Part shown: positions 18,228 to 28,079 of the stretch, in pieces
How the letters are laid out: each line of letters starts with the position of its first letter
Numbering within the stretch: the stretch's first letter is position 1
Translations under genes and position numbers: made by a program
Assembly (NCBI RefSeq): GCF_002951615.1
Contig: NZ_CP019062.1
Coordinates: 124,001 to 188,000 of the forward strand
DNA length: 64,000 nucleotides
Source of the DNA: Rahnella sikkimica
GTDB lineage: Bacteria > Pseudomonadota > Gammaproteobacteria > Enterobacterales > Enterobacteriaceae
Reading direction: 5' to 3'
Notes under the pieces: generated by a model
Seen by the model: only the letters and a program-made list of their open reading frames with translations
Told to the model about the DNA's origin: nothing
Database searches by the model: none

Positions 18228-18272
18228 CTACCATACAAGTATGTGAATCGGGATTTATCGGAAGGGATCACA
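18228..18272 (-). promoter_or_regulatory. Bipartite control element upstream of the symporter/yiaK-like operon (copy 2)
   Basis: This repeats the rspA element without gaps: palindrome CATAC-AA-GTATG at 18232-18243, AATC just after it, CGGA, then GATCACA at 18266-18272 at the same 34-bp offset. It lies about 140 bp upstream of the symporter start. Two operons with the same composite site are probably coregulated, most likely by RspR together with CRP. Confidence 0.7.
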
Positions 18273-18290
18273 AAAATTAACGCGAATACC

Positions 18291-18322
18291 CTCTGTACTG
18301 TAAGGCAGATCACAGTACAGAG
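18291..18322. repeat. Perfect 11-bp inverted repeat between yegS and the symporter promoter
   Basis: CTCTGTACTGT at 18291-18301 and ACAGTACAGAG at 18312-18322 are exact inverted copies with a 10-base spacer. No T-run follows on the minus strand past the hairpin. It could be a weak terminator for yegS or an operator of the promoter region just below it. Confidence 0.65.
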
Positions 18323-18355
18323 AATGAGCAGGGAGGGCAGGAGAAGTTCGGGGAA

Positions 18356-19252
18356 TTAGCCGAGTAAGTCGCAGTTTGGCGGCAGGCGGCACTGAATGGC
18401 GTTGGGGAGCACTTCAATACGGAACTGTTTTCCGGTCAGCGGTTCGCCGTCGAGATTGAACGTCATGTCGTGCGGCGCGTTGATTTCCAGCCACGGCAGG
18501 CTGGCAGAAACGATGTTCTTGTTTTCTTCATTGTTGATCAGGCTGCGCAGGAAAGAGGGCAACAGCTCTTCGGAGGTAAGCAAACGCAGCTGCAATAATC
18601 CGTCGTTAATCAGTGCGTCCGGGCAAATTTGCTGGCCGCCGCCGGCCTGACGCCCGTTGCCAATACCGATGACCAGCGCGTCGCCCTGCCAGTTGAAATC
18701 CGGCCCTTTGATTTCGCAGCGGTCTGCTTTCAGCGTATCAAGGCGTAAAAGTCCGTGGATAAAATAGGAAACGCCGCCGAGTGCGGCTTTCAGTTTTTCC
18801 GGCGTTTCGGTGGTGATCCGCGTGCCGAATCCGCCGGTCGCCATGTTGATGAAGAAGTGCCGGTCATTCACTTTCGCCAGATCGATATCCACGACGCGGC
18901 CTTTTACCGCCAGTTGCAGTGCCTGTTCCGGCGAGAGCGGGATATTGCAGGCGGTCGCGAAATCGTTGGCGGTGCCCAGCGGAATAATGCCCAGCACCGG
19001 CGCTTTTTCGCCAAGCCAGGCCAGCGCGCCCGCGACTTCGTTGATCGTGCCATCGCCGCCACCGGCAATCACCGTTTCGCAGCCCAGATTTATGGCTTCT
19101 GCCACATAGCGTGCAGCGTCGCCGTGTTCCCAGGTGACGCGCACGCTGAGTTCTACGCCTTCTTCACGCAGCGCGCCGACGGCTTGCCGCAGTTCTTCAT
19201 TACCTGCACCTTTTCCGTTTAAGATCAGCAGTGCAGCGCCCGTGTCCGTCAT
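18356..19252 (-). CDS. yegS: Lipid kinase, YegS type
   Basis: The 298-aa protein belongs to the diacylglycerol/sphingosine kinase superfamily. The nucleotide-binding loop is in [17 protein letters not shown] near 62-78, and the substrate loop in [18 protein letters not shown] follows. Length agrees with E. coli YegS (299 aa), reported to phosphorylate phosphatidylglycerol in vitro. The ATG at 19252 is followed by the usual nucleotide-fold strand [10 protein letters not shown]. The gene neighbours cyaR and yegQ as in E. coli. Confidence 0.92.
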   Translation of the reverse strand: MTDTGAALLILNGKGAGNEELRQAVGALREEGVELSVRVTWEHGDAARYVAEAINLGCETVIAGGGDGTINEVAGALAWLGEKAPVLGIIPLGTANDFATACNIPLSPEQALQLAVKGRVVDIDLAKVNDRHFFINMATGGFGTRITTETPEKLKAALGGVSYFIHGLLRLDTLKADRCEIKGPDFNWQGDALVIGIGNGRQAGGGQQICPDALINDGLLQLRLLTSEELLPSFLRSLINNEENKNIVSASLPWLEINAPHDMTFNLDGEPLTGKQFRIEVLPNAIQCRLPPNCDLLG

Positions 19253-19466
19253 ATCATCTCCTTATCATTCATAGACTTTAACAATAGATGATAACAACCG
19301 TATTTGGCTATCGGATTAATCACTTAATAATTTAATCGTCTGTTAAATAATTGCGGTTAAATTAATTCAATAAATGGCGTAGTTGTCTGGCGGGAATTTA
19401 TTAATTTGAAGTAAAAAGGGAACGTTATTCTTCTCAATAACAGGAAAAGCGAAAGGGGTTGAATAC

Positions 19467-19557
19467 AAAAAGAAAAGCCAGCTCAAGGGAGATTGAGCTG
19501 GCCAAGGAGGTGGTTCCTAGTGTAGTCCGGTGCATTATTTTGCATTCGAAGTAATTT
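19467..19557 (-). ncRNA. cyaR: CyaR small regulatory RNA
   Basis: The minus strand contains AGGAACCACCTCCTTGG, near-identical to the seed and anti-Shine-Dalgarno part of E. coli CyaR. It then forms the stem GCCAGCTCAA/TTGAGCTGGC at 19477-19502, whose TCTCCC loop is also shared with CyaR, and ends in a T-run at 19467-19476. The site next to yegQ is the same as in E. coli. The 5' end near 19557 is inferred from TAATAT at 19565-19570. A TGTGA half-site at 19593-19597 may be the CRP site. CyaR is a CRP-activated, Hfq-dependent repressor of ompX and luxS mRNAs, among others. The rest of the 370-bp gap shows no gene. Confidence 0.88.
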
Positions 19558-19623
19558 GCGAATGCATATTAACCAACTTCATTTAAAAGAGTTGTGACCG
19601 GATTCTTGTTTTCACTAAAAGCC

Positions 19624-21009
19624 TTATTTCATGTGCGGATTGCGTGTATCCGTTTCTTCCAGATTTCGCAGCAGAATGGCAAATTCCAGACTGATGTCTT
19701 CCGGCAGGGCGGCATACACAATGTGTCCGTTACCCGGCGCGACTTCTGTCGGCTGGCCTTTCTTGTTGCGCAGCGCTTCAAGCTTGAACTGAATATTGCC
19801 TTGCGGCGTCATCATTTCCACGCTGTCGCCGACGCTAAATTTATTTTTCACATCGATTTCAGCCCAGCCGTCCACGCGGTTGCCGGTGAATTCGCCGACA
19901 AACTGCTGACGGTCACTGACGGAAAAACCGTATTCGTAGTTTTGCTGTGCGTCATGGGTATGGCGGCGCAGAAAACCCTCGGTATAGCCGCGATGCGCCA
20001 GCCCTTCGAGGGTGGAAAGCAGCGTCGGGTCGAAAGGTTTTCCGGCAACGGCGTCATCGATGGCTCGGCGGTAAACCTGTGCGGTACGCGCGCAGTAATA
20101 GAATGACTTGGTGCGGCCTTCAATTTTAAGCGAATGCACGCCCATTTTGGTCAGCGCTTCGACATGCTGGATGGCGCGCAAGTCTTTGGAATTCATGATG
20201 TACGTGCCGTGTTCGTCTTCGAACGCACTCATGTATTCGCCGGGGCGCAGGGCTTCTTCGAGCATAAACACTTTATCCGTTGGCTGTCCGATGCCGAGCG
20301 TCGGTTCCGGAGCATCGACCTGCTGGACCGGGATCGGTTCGTACTGATGCACGATATTGCCGATGGCATCTTCTTTGCCTTCCTGAACTTTATATTCCCA
20401 GCGGCAGGCGTTGGTGCAGGTTCCCTGATTCGGGTCGCGTTTGTTGATGTAACCGGAAAGCAGGCAGCGACCGGAATATGCCATGCAGAGCGCGCCGTGG
20501 ACGAAAATTTCGATTTCCATGTCCGGCACCTGCGTGCGGATTTCTGCGATTTCTTCCAGCGACAGTTCGCGGGACAAAATCACGCGCGTCAGACCCATTT
20601 GTTTCCAGAACTTCACCGTCGCCCAGTTCACCGCATTCGCCTGTACCGACAGATGAATATCCATCTGCGGGAAAGCTTCGCGAACCATCATGATCAGGCC
20701 AGGATCGGACATGATCAGCGCGTCCGGCCCCATGTCGATCACCGGCTGCAAATCGCGGATGAAGGTTTTCAGTTTGGCGTTGTGCGGCGCGATATTCACC
20801 ACGACATAGAATTTTTTACCGAGGGCATGGGCTTCGCCGATGCCGATCTCCAGATTCTGGTGGTTAAATTCGTTATTGCGTACACGCAGGCTGTAGCGCG
20901 GCTGACCGGCGTATACGGCATCTGCGCCATAGGCGAACGCGTAACGCATATTTTTCAGGGAGCCGGCAGGGGAAAGCAGTTCCGGAACAAAAGAATCGGG
21001 GGTAAACAT
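19624..21009 (-). CDS. yegQ: Peptidase-U32-family tRNA hydroxylation protein YegQ/TrhP
   Basis: The 461-aa protein is highly similar to E. coli YegQ (TrhP), which takes part in prephenate-dependent 5-hydroxylation of uridine 34 in tRNAs. The U32 signature EIFVHGALCMAYSGRCLLSG is near 165-184, with the Cys residues of CLLSGY and CTNACRWEY proposed as iron-sulfur ligands. The ATG at 21009 gives MFTPDSFVPELLSPAGSL; frames upstream of it have no family match. It is followed 3' by the cyaR promoter region. Confidence 0.93.
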   Translation of the reverse strand: MFTPDSFVPELLSPAGSLKNMRYAFAYGADAVYAGQPRYSLRVRNNEFNHQNLEIGIGEAHALGKKFYVVVNIAPHNAKLKTFIRDLQPVIDMGPDALIMSDPGLIMMVREAFPQMDIHLSVQANAVNWATVKFWKQMGLTRVILSRELSLEEIAEIRTQVPDMEIEIFVHGALCMAYSGRCLLSGYINKRDPNQGTCTNACRWEYKVQEGKEDAIGNIVHQYEPIPVQQVDAPEPTLGIGQPTDKVFMLEEALRPGEYMSAFEDEHGTYIMNSKDLRAIQHVEALTKMGVHSLKIEGRTKSFYYCARTAQVYRRAIDDAVAGKPFDPTLLSTLEGLAHRGYTEGFLRRHTHDAQQNYEYGFSVSDRQQFVGEFTGNRVDGWAEIDVKNKFSVGDSVEMMTPQGNIQFKLEALRNKKGQPTEVAPGNGHIVYAALPEDISLEFAILLRNLEETDTRNPHMK

Positions 21010-21196
21010 AGTCAATCTCAGTCTGATCACAGGTCAGGGCCGTCCCGGATGCGGGGCGACGAAAGGTCAGAATTGTAACGTCTGAGTTGATCAAAAGCAG
21101 CCGGTTAGTGTGGGTATTTCAGGTTTTATGGGGTCAGATCAATTTTTGAATCGGGAGGATGCAGCGCAGAATGCCGCAACCTCCGCAAAGGGGGGA

Positions 21197-21544
21197 TCAG
21201 GCAGTTTGTTGGGTGTGATCGCGGATATCGGCCGTTGGCCCGTTTTTCACTACCGACAGGATGCCTTTTTTCGCGGCGCTTTCCGTGGTGTACATTTCAC
21301 TCACGCCAATAACCTGGTGGTTTTTCGCTTTCAGCACAAAATAAAATTGCCCGTCTTTTGACGGTTTCACTTCGTATTGCGCTTCCTCCGGCGCGTTGGT
21401 CTGCACCGATGAAATGCCGTTTTCTGCCGACGCTTTACTGGCATACATTTCACTGGTGAGAATAATCTCTCCGTTTCCGGCCTTCAGGTTAAAGTGAAAC
21501 TGTCCATTCTTCGCTTTTTTCAGATCATAGTGACCGTTGGCCAT
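21197..21544 (-). CDS. yegP: DUF1508 protein YegP
   Basis: This 115-aa protein is built of two tandem DUF1508 repeats of about 48 residues. Each runs K-x-G-Q-F-x-F-x-L-K-A, then a short loop, then SEMY and a Ser/Lys-rich helix. The second repeat starts near residue 58. It matches E. coli YegP in length and position between yegQ and baeR. The function is unknown. The ATG at 21544 follows a good GGAG region. Confidence 0.92.
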   Translation of the reverse strand: MANGHYDLKKAKNGQFHFNLKAGNGEIILTSEMYASKASAENGISSVQTNAPEEAQYEVKPSKDGQFYFVLKAKNHQVIGVSEMYTTESAAKKGILSVVKNGPTADIRDHTQQTA

Positions 21545-21710
21545 AAAGATAATCTCCAGTAGAAGGGTTTTTCCAGAGATAAGTGTAGTTAAGGGAAACT
21601 TTTTCGCGGGGAAAGGGGAAACTTAAGGCATGAAATGTGAACTGGCCGACAGACTTTCAGTAACTTTACAAATCTGTGTTGCCGGCCTTTCAGGTGTTCC
21701 AGCCCGTGCG

Positions 21711-22430
21711 TTACGCCAGATGGCAGGGCTCTGCTTCCCAGCGGTAACCCACGCCATAAACGGCGCGGATAAACGCCTTCTCGCCGTCCAGTGATTCGAG
21801 TTTTCGGCGTAAATTTTTGATGTGGCTGTCGATGGTGCGGTCCGTTACCACGCGGTAATCGTCATACAGGTTATTGAGCAGGATTTCTCGGGTGAAAACG
21901 TAGCCCGGTTTGACCGACAGCGTTTTCAGCAGACGGAATTCTGCCGGTGTCAGCTCAAGTTCGTGTCCCTGGAACGTCGCCTGAAAGCGGGCTTCATCAA
22001 TATGCAGGCCGGTCTCTTTTGTTACATGCTCGTCAGGGCGCACGCAGCGGCGCAGGATCACTTTCACGCGCGCAACCACTTCACGCGGGCTGTAAGGTTT
22101 GCAGATGTAATCATCGGCACCAATTTCGAGCCCGAGCAGGCGGTCGATTTCTTCGGTTTTTGCCGTGACCATCATGATCGGCACATCGGAAAACTGGCGG
22201 ATATCGCGGCAGATGGATAAACCGCTGCTTCCCGGCAGCATCAGATCCAGCAGGATCAGCGCCGGAGGATGGCTCTTAACCTGCGCGATCACGTCGTGGC
22301 CGTCGGGCAGCCATTGTGTCGCATAACCCGCGGCTTCGAGATAGTCGATCAGCAACTGGGCAAGTTTCGGTTCATCTTCCACGATCAGAATTTTTAACGG
22401 CGCAGGGCCGGACAACACAGAGTCGTTCAT
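21711..22430 (-). CDS. baeR: Response regulator BaeR
   Basis: This is a 239-aa OmpR/PhoB-type response regulator. The receiver domain (about 13-125) has Asp62 as phosphoacceptor in LLDLMLPG, the acidic pair at EDE, and Lys in CKPYSP. A winged helix DNA-binding domain fills about 145-235. BaeR answers envelope stress such as indole, flavonoids or tannins, and activates drug-efflux and spy genes in E. coli. The gene starts directly at the baeS stop, so the two are coupled in one mdtD-baeS-baeR transcript. Confidence 0.94.
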   Translation of the reverse strand: MNDSVLSGPAPLKILIVEDEPKLAQLLIDYLEAAGYATQWLPDGHDVIAQVKSHPPALILLDLMLPGSSGLSICRDIRQFSDVPIMMVTAKTEEIDRLLGLEIGADDYICKPYSPREVVARVKVILRRCVRPDEHVTKETGLHIDEARFQATFQGHELELTPAEFRLLKTLSVKPGYVFTREILLNNLYDDYRVVTDRTIDSHIKNLRRKLESLDGEKAFIRAVYGVGYRWEAEPCHLA

Positions 22431-23816
22431 TCAGTTTCTCGGGCCATGTGGAATTGAAAGCGGCAGGATAATCGTTATGCGAACGCCACCTGCCGGAGAG
22501 TGGCTGGCGCTTATCTGCCCGCCGTGCGCTTCAACAATATTCTGGCAAATTGCCAGACCTAAACCAGATCCGCCGCTGGCACGATTGCGTGAGCCCTCGG
22601 TGCGATAAAACCGTTCGAAAATACGCACAAGTTGTTCGTCGCTGATGCCCGGCGCGCTGTCCTGAAAGTTCAGATACAGCGATTTATCGCGGATCTCGCC
22701 GAGGATTTCCAGACCGCCGTTGGGGTCAGTATAGCGCAGGCTGTTTTCCAGCAAATTATTGAAAAGCTGTGACAGGCGCTGCGGGTCGCCAAAGACTTCG
22801 GCGCTTTCCGGCAGATGGCTGGTCAGGGTTAACTGTTTGCTGTGGAAGCGGTCGCGTGAACCGGCTTCCGCCAGCTGAATCAGATGCACCACGTCCGTTT
22901 CGACTTTACGGTACGCCAGCGCACCGGCATCCGACAGCGAAAGCTGGTGCAAATCATCCACCAGCTTGGTGAGGATCGCGACTTCAGATTGCAGGGATTC
23001 CAGCGACCCCATCGTCATTTTGCGGACGCCGTCCTGCATCGCTTCCAGCTCGCCGCGCAACACCGCCAGCGGCGTGCGCAGTTCGTGGGAAATATCAGCC
23101 ATAAAGGCGCGGCGCATCTGCTCGTTTTTTTCCAGCGTCATCGCTAACTGGTTAAAATCCTGCGCCAGTTTGCCCAGTTCATCTTCGCTGTCGACCTCAA
23201 CGCGCGTACTGAAATCCCCGGCGGCCAGCTGATGCGTCCCGTTCACCAGACGCTTCACCGGCGCGAGCATCCCCCGCGAAAGCAACCAGGTGACGGCGGC
23301 GGCCAGCAGGGCAGTGAACGCCGTGATAATCCAGGTGGTGCGGCTTTGCTGGTGTTCAAAATTGATATCGGCATCGCGGGTCAGGCGTTCAGCAGGCGTA
23401 GAAATCACCGAACCGATCATCACGCCGTCAACGGTCATCACGCGGCGTGGTCCCTGAAGATCCGCCGGTACCGGCTGCTCGTAACCGCCGATGCGGCGGT
23501 CATGGCTGTCGAGGATCCAGAATTTTGTCCGCCATCCCTGCGGCGGCATTTTCTGGCTGCTGTTCTGATCAAATGAGCGCATCAGCTGATAAATCAGGCG
23601 GTCATTTTTTTCCAGAAAATCCCAGTTACCGTGCATTCTGTACTGCTCCTGCAAGGTGTCTGCCAGCAGCTCAACGCGCGATTCATTACTCTGGCGGATG
23701 TAATCGATAAAGCCGCGTTCGAAGCTCATCCTCACGCCCCAGTTCATGGTGATTAACACCAGTGCGCAGGTGCAGAAAATGGCCATAAACAGTTTGGCGG
23801 TAATACCTGGTTTCAT
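22431..23816 (-). CDS. baeS: Sensor histidine kinase BaeS
   Basis: The 461-aa protein has an inner-membrane sensor layout: helix 1 near 9-28, a periplasmic domain of about 130 residues, helix 2 near 160-180, HAMP, then the kinase core. The phosphorylated residue is His244 in [15 protein letters not shown]. The N, G1 and G2 boxes appear in [22 protein letters not shown] and GSGLGLAI. The start ATG overlaps the mdtD stop by four bases. It is the partner of BaeR. Confidence 0.94.
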   Translation of the reverse strand: MKPGITAKLFMAIFCTCALVLITMNWGVRMSFERGFIDYIRQSNESRVELLADTLQEQYRMHGNWDFLEKNDRLIYQLMRSFDQNSSQKMPPQGWRTKFWILDSHDRRIGGYEQPVPADLQGPRRVMTVDGVMIGSVISTPAERLTRDADINFEHQQSRTTWIITAFTALLAAAVTWLLSRGMLAPVKRLVNGTHQLAAGDFSTRVEVDSEDELGKLAQDFNQLAMTLEKNEQMRRAFMADISHELRTPLAVLRGELEAMQDGVRKMTMGSLESLQSEVAILTKLVDDLHQLSLSDAGALAYRKVETDVVHLIQLAEAGSRDRFHSKQLTLTSHLPESAEVFGDPQRLSQLFNNLLENSLRYTDPNGGLEILGEIRDKSLYLNFQDSAPGISDEQLVRIFERFYRTEGSRNRASGGSGLGLAICQNIVEAHGGQISASHSPAGGVRITIILPLSIPHGPRN

Positions 23817-25288
23817 GATTTTCTCATCGGGTCGGGAGATCCGGCCGCAGCACGGCGGCGATCAATAACGGCGTTTTTCTGCATGTCCGGCGGCACCTTC
23901 GAAAAGACCCAGGCGGGCAGGGCGATCACCAGCGCCATCGACATATAGCAATACAGGAAAGCAGTATGCAGGGTGCCGCTGTCCGGCGTTATGGCCTGCT
24001 GATGCGCGAAGAGGCCAATGAGTAAACCGGCCACGCTGACCCCCAGACTCATCGACAACTGCATGATCATCGACAGCAGGCTGTTGCCGCTGCTGGCCAG
24101 ACGCGGCGGTAAATCTTTCAGCGTCAGCGTATTCATTGAGGAAAAGCGCAGGGAGTTCACCATGCCCTGGAAGAACAGCACCACCGGAATCATCCACACG
24201 GCACCGTAAATTGCCACCAGCGGGAAGATAAGCGTTATCAGCGCGAGCAGTAAAGTGGCCGTCACCAGCGCGGCGCGGTATCCGAGCTGATTCACCAGCC
24301 GCACGACCACACGCTTCATCCCCATGCTGCCAAGCACCATCGGGATCATCATCAGCCCGGCGTGGAACGGCGTAAAGCCCATCCCCAGCTGTAAAAATAC
24401 CGGCGTCATAAACGGCAACATCCCGCTGCCGATGCGGCCTAACAGGCTGCCGATCAGGCCAATTTTAAACGTTGGCGTGTGGAACAGGCGCAGGGAAAAC
24501 AGCGCGGAAAGATTGCCGCGGGCGTGCATCCAGTAAACGCCTAACGCGCCTAAACCGACGACCACCAGCAGCACTAATTCCAGCGCGCTGAGGCCCATGC
24601 TGCGGCTGCCTTCCAGCGCCAGCGTGAGCGTCGCCATACAAACTGCCAGCATGACAAAGCCGCTGATATCAAAGCGCCTCGTCTGCATTTTGTAATTCGG
24701 CATAATCATCAGCGTGGCAATACAACCGGCCAGACCGACCGGCAGATTGATCAGGAAAATCCAGTGCCAGCTGGCGTACTGCACCAGAAAACCGCCCAGC
24801 GCCGGGCCGAGCAGCGGGCCGACCTGACCAGGCAGCGTGACCATGGTCATTGCGGCCATGTATTCGCTGCGCGGAACGATTTTCAGCACAGTCAGCCGCC
24901 CGACTGGCACCATCATCGCGCCGCCAATCCCCTGAACGATACGTGACAGCACCAGCTCGCGCAGGCTTTCGGACTGCGCGCAGAGCAGGGAACCGACGGT
25001 GAACAACACAATGGCGGAAAAGAAAACCCATTTCACCCCGACTTTATCCGCCAGCCAGCCGCTGGCGGGCAGCATCACGGCGACGGTCAGCACATAGGCG
25101 ACGACCACCGAATGCATATGCAGCGGATTTTCACCCAGACTGCGGGCCATCGACGGCAACGCGGTATTCACAATCGTGGTATCGAGCGCCTGCATAAAAA
25201 AGCCAAAGGCGACAATCCACAATTGCCAGCGTACCGAAGGCGGCAGCGGGGCGGAAGGCGGTAAGGTGTCAGTGTTTTCAGATTTCAT
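23813..25288 (-). CDS. mdtD: MFS transporter MdtD (DHA2 family)
   Basis: The 491-aa protein is a 14-helix DHA2-family exporter. Motif C is in [16 protein letters not shown] and motif A in [15 protein letters not shown]. It is very similar to E. coli MdtD, which has been reported to export citrate or iron-citrate (IceT). In E. coli it is the fourth gene of mdtABCD-baeSR; here no mdtA, mdtB or mdtC lies upstream, and the next gene is a divergent aldo/keto reductase 260 bp away. It is therefore the first gene of its operon. Confidence 0.93.
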   Translation of the reverse strand: MKSENTDTLPPSAPLPPSVRWQLWIVAFGFFMQALDTTIVNTALPSMARSLGENPLHMHSVVVAYVLTVAVMLPASGWLADKVGVKWVFFSAIVLFTVGSLLCAQSESLRELVLSRIVQGIGGAMMVPVGRLTVLKIVPRSEYMAAMTMVTLPGQVGPLLGPALGGFLVQYASWHWIFLINLPVGLAGCIATLMIMPNYKMQTRRFDISGFVMLAVCMATLTLALEGSRSMGLSALELVLLVVVGLGALGVYWMHARGNLSALFSLRLFHTPTFKIGLIGSLLGRIGSGMLPFMTPVFLQLGMGFTPFHAGLMMIPMVLGSMGMKRVVVRLVNQLGYRAALVTATLLLALITLIFPLVAIYGAVWMIPVVLFFQGMVNSLRFSSMNTLTLKDLPPRLASSGNSLLSMIMQLSMSLGVSVAGLLIGLFAHQQAITPDSGTLHTAFLYCYMSMALVIALPAWVFSKVPPDMQKNAVIDRRRAAAGSPDPMRKS

Positions 25289-25548
25289 GGGTTCGCATCA
25301 GCACAATCATTGTCGCGGCATTTCAGGGGGAGTACCACCTTCAGACCAGGCTTACAGTGTAGCCAGAATGTTTCAGCAGAAAATGGAGGAAATAAGGAGA
25401 GTCTTTCCCATTTTTTGACAATTCTTCTGACAATAAAGAATAGAGTTTCAGCCTGACATTTTATATCAAAATGCTAAGGTTGACCTTTGAACACAAATCG
25501 TTCGCACGCAAAGCATGTTTAATCTGACCTTCTCAATGGGAGAGAAAG

Positions 25549-26502
25549 ATGAGTAAAAGAGAACTGGGCCGTTCAGGTATTCAGGTGCCGTTGCTGACGT
25601 TTGGCGGCAATGTGTTTGGCTGGACTGTCGATCAGGCCGCATCCTTTAATCTGCTCGATGCCCTTTTGGATCATAAGCTTAACTTTATCGACACCGCTGA
25701 TGTGTATTCCAGCTGGGTCGAAGGCAATAAAGGTGGCGAGTCGGAAACCATTATCGGCAACTGGCTGAAAAAAACCGGCAAGCGCGACCAGATCATTCTG
25801 GCGACCAAAGTCGGTAAACCGATGGGCGAAGGGAAAGTCGGCCTGTCCCCACGTTATATCAAAGAAGCGGTGGAAGCCTCTTTGAAACGCCTGCAAACCG
25901 ACTATATCGATTTGTATCAATCCCATGACGATGATGCGGATACCCCGCTGGCAGAAAGTCTGGCCGCGTTCGATGCGCTCATCAAAGAAGGCAAAGTGCG
26001 CGCTATCGGCGCATCCAACTACAGCGCGCCGCGTCTGGCCGAAGCGCTGAAAGTCAGCAAGGAAAACGGGCTGGCGCGTTATGAAACGCTGCAACCTCAG
26101 TACAACCTTTATGACCGCAAAGTGTATGAAGAAGCGCTGGAAAAAGTCGTGACGGACAACGGTCTGGGCGTGATTAACTTCTACGGGCTGGCTGCCGGAT
26201 TCCTGACCGGGAAATACCGTACCAAAGCTGACGCTAGCAAAAGTAAACGTGGCGAAAACGTGGTTGCACGTTGCCTGAACGAACGCGGCCTGAAAGTGTT
26301 GCAGGGGCTGGATCAGGTAGCGGAAAAACACGGTGCACAGCCGGGGCAGGTTGCACTGGCGTGGCAAATCGCCCGTCCAAGCATCACGTCCCCGATTGTC
26401 AGCGCGACCTCGCTGCAACAGCTCAATGAACTGGCGCTGGCCGCCACGCTGAAACTTGATGATGCCGATATCCGCACGCTTAACGATGCCAGCGCGTGGT
26501 AA
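25549..26502 (+). CDS. Aldo/keto reductase
   Basis: The 317-aa protein is an NADPH-dependent aldo/keto reductase of the (beta/alpha)8 type. The catalytic tetrad is Asp48 and Tyr53 (NFIDTADVYS), Lys87 (LATKVGK) and His126 (LYQSHDDD). The C-terminal half has the NADPH-binding SATS motif near 282. It resembles the YajO/YdjG-like general aldehyde reductases more than a pathway-specific enzyme. The ATG at 25549 follows GGGAGAGAAAG. It is divergent from mdtD and ends in a strong bidirectional terminator. Confidence 0.88.
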   Translation: MSKRELGRSGIQVPLLTFGGNVFGWTVDQAASFNLLDALLDHKLNFIDTADVYSSWVEGNKGGESETIIGNWLKKTGKRDQIILATKVGKPMGEGKVGLSPRYIKEAVEASLKRLQTDYIDLYQSHDDDADTPLAESLAAFDALIKEGKVRAIGASNYSAPRLAEALKVSKENGLARYETLQPQYNLYDRKVYEEALEKVVTDNGLGVINFYGLAAGFLTGKYRTKADASKSKRGENVVARCLNERGLKVLQGLDQVAEKHGAQPGQVALAWQIARPSITSPIVSATSLQQLNELALAATLKLDDADIRTLNDASAW

Positions 26503-26545
26503 CGAATTCTGTGTAAAACGAAATTTTTCGTATCGCCAGAAACAA

Positions 26546-26574
26546 AAAAACCGCCTTAACATCAGGCGGTTTTT
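26546..26574. terminator. Bidirectional terminator between the aldo/keto reductase and yegD
   Basis: The stem AAAAACCGCCT/AGGCGGTTTTT has a seven-base loop and T-runs on both strands. It lies between the convergent genes ending at 26502 and 26594. Confidence 0.92.
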
Positions 26575-26593
26575 GTTTTTGTGAAGCCGTAAA

Positions 26594-27946
26594 TCAACGG
26601 AACAGTGTTTGTGCCCAGCGCGCCAGACCGGCAGTGACCGAGCCAAAATCATTGCCCCCGACCAGCGGGATCCCCGGCAACTGTGCCTGCAATGCGGCAC
26701 GTAAAAGCGGAGAACGGGCGCTGCCACCGGTCAGATAAATCACATCCGGTTTGATTTCGCTGCTGGCCAGCGCCAGGCTGACCTGCTCCTGAATGCGTTC
26801 CAGCGGCTGAGAAATCGCGTCACTCAGTTGCTGCTGGCTGATGGTTTCTGCCAGACCGGATTCGATGAAGTCCATGGCCGCCGTGACGCTCTCGCGCTCG
26901 GAAAGGGCAATTTTACTTTCTTCGGCGGCACGCACCAGACGGTAGCTCAGGCGCTGTTGCTGTACTTTCAGCAGGCGCTTAATGAGATCCGGCTGCGCGG
27001 CGTCGCGGATCAGATCACGCAGCATACGGCCATTCGCCACGCTGTAGAAATCCACCTGCGCCGGAACGTCATTGGTCGCGACCGCATTCCAGTAAGGTAA
27101 TGCCGGGATCGCGATACCTTTTTGCGTTTCGCTGCCCATGCCGAACTGAGGCGTGAGCTGTTTGAACGCGGTCATGATATCCAGATCGTTACCGCCAACG
27201 CGGCAACCGCTGTGGCCGAGCAGACTGCTCTGGCGTTCGGCTTTATCGCGCCACTGCGGGCCCATCAGCAGAACGGAACAGTCGGTAGTTCCGCCGCCGA
27301 TATCCACGACCAGCACCGTTTTCTCATCGGTCAGGGTGGCTTCAAAATCCAGACCTGCCGCTACCGGCTCGAACTGGAAAGCGATATCACGGAAACCGGC
27401 ACGTTCAGCCGCGCGCTGCAAAATCCCCTGCGCCTGACGGTTGGCTTCCTCACCGCCCATGCCCTGGAAGTTGATCGGACGGCCAATCACCGTCTGCTCA
27501 ATGCTTTCCTGCAAAACAGATTCTGCCTGACGTTTGATGTGATACATCATCGCGCAGACCAGATCTTCGAACAGGGCAATCTGCTGTGGCTTCAGGCCGT
27601 TTGCGCCAAGAAACGATTTCGGAGAACGAACGAAATACACTTCTTCCGGATCTTCCATGTAGGTCGCCAGCGCCTGCAAACCAAAGTGCACGCTGTTGGC
27701 GTTGACCGGAATATCTTCTTCGCGGTTAAAGCTGATACTGCGGCGCAGCAGCGCCAGATTTTCATCACTGCCTGTCGGCACCTGCCCGTGGCGGTTCAGC
27801 CATTCGCTGACGGCTTCACGGGTTGGCGCACAGAGCATGGAGGGTAAATAAGGATCATTATTTTCTAACGCCAGAAGTTGGGCGTTATTATCGCGCATCA
27901 CTGCCACTGAGCAATTCGCTGTACCGTAGTCAAATCCAATAAACAT
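26594..27946 (-). CDS. yegD: Hsp70-like ATPase YegD
   Basis: The 450-aa protein is an actin-fold ATPase that resembles the DnaK nucleotide-binding domain but lacks a peptide-binding domain. Phosphate 1 (FIGFDYGTANCSVAV near 2-16), phosphate 2 (VLVVDIGGGTTDCSVLL near 214) and the adenosine motif (IYLTGGSARSPLLRAAL) are present. Length equals E. coli YegD. ATG 27946 with GGGGAT upstream is used; the frame extends six codons further without family match. The client or role is unknown. In E. coli it sits next to mdtA; here the AKR gene comes between. Confidence 0.92.
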   Translation of the reverse strand: MFIGFDYGTANCSVAVMRDNNAQLLALENNDPYLPSMLCAPTREAVSEWLNRHGQVPTGSDENLALLRRSISFNREEDIPVNANSVHFGLQALATYMEDPEEVYFVRSPKSFLGANGLKPQQIALFEDLVCAMMYHIKRQAESVLQESIEQTVIGRPINFQGMGGEEANRQAQGILQRAAERAGFRDIAFQFEPVAAGLDFEATLTDEKTVLVVDIGGGTTDCSVLLMGPQWRDKAERQSSLLGHSGCRVGGNDLDIMTAFKQLTPQFGMGSETQKGIAIPALPYWNAVATNDVPAQVDFYSVANGRMLRDLIRDAAQPDLIKRLLKVQQQRLSYRLVRAAEESKIALSERESVTAAMDFIESGLAETISQQQLSDAISQPLERIQEQVSLALASSEIKPDVIYLTGGSARSPLLRAALQAQLPGIPLVGGNDFGSVTAGLARWAQTLFR

Positions 27947-28079
27947 TATTGATCCCCATGCCAAAGAAGGGACGGGACTTTACCGGAGAGGGGGCATTCA
28001 TCAAGCAGGAAGGGGGCAGATGTGAGATTTTTAGCCAGCATTTCCCCCTCTTTTTACAGAGAGGGAAATGTGCCGGAGA

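Noticed and set aside
20134..21078. Long antisense frame opposite yegQ
   Set aside because: It is the shadow of a GC-rich coding gene; its translation is rich in His, Arg and Phe with no family likeness and no ribosome-binding site.
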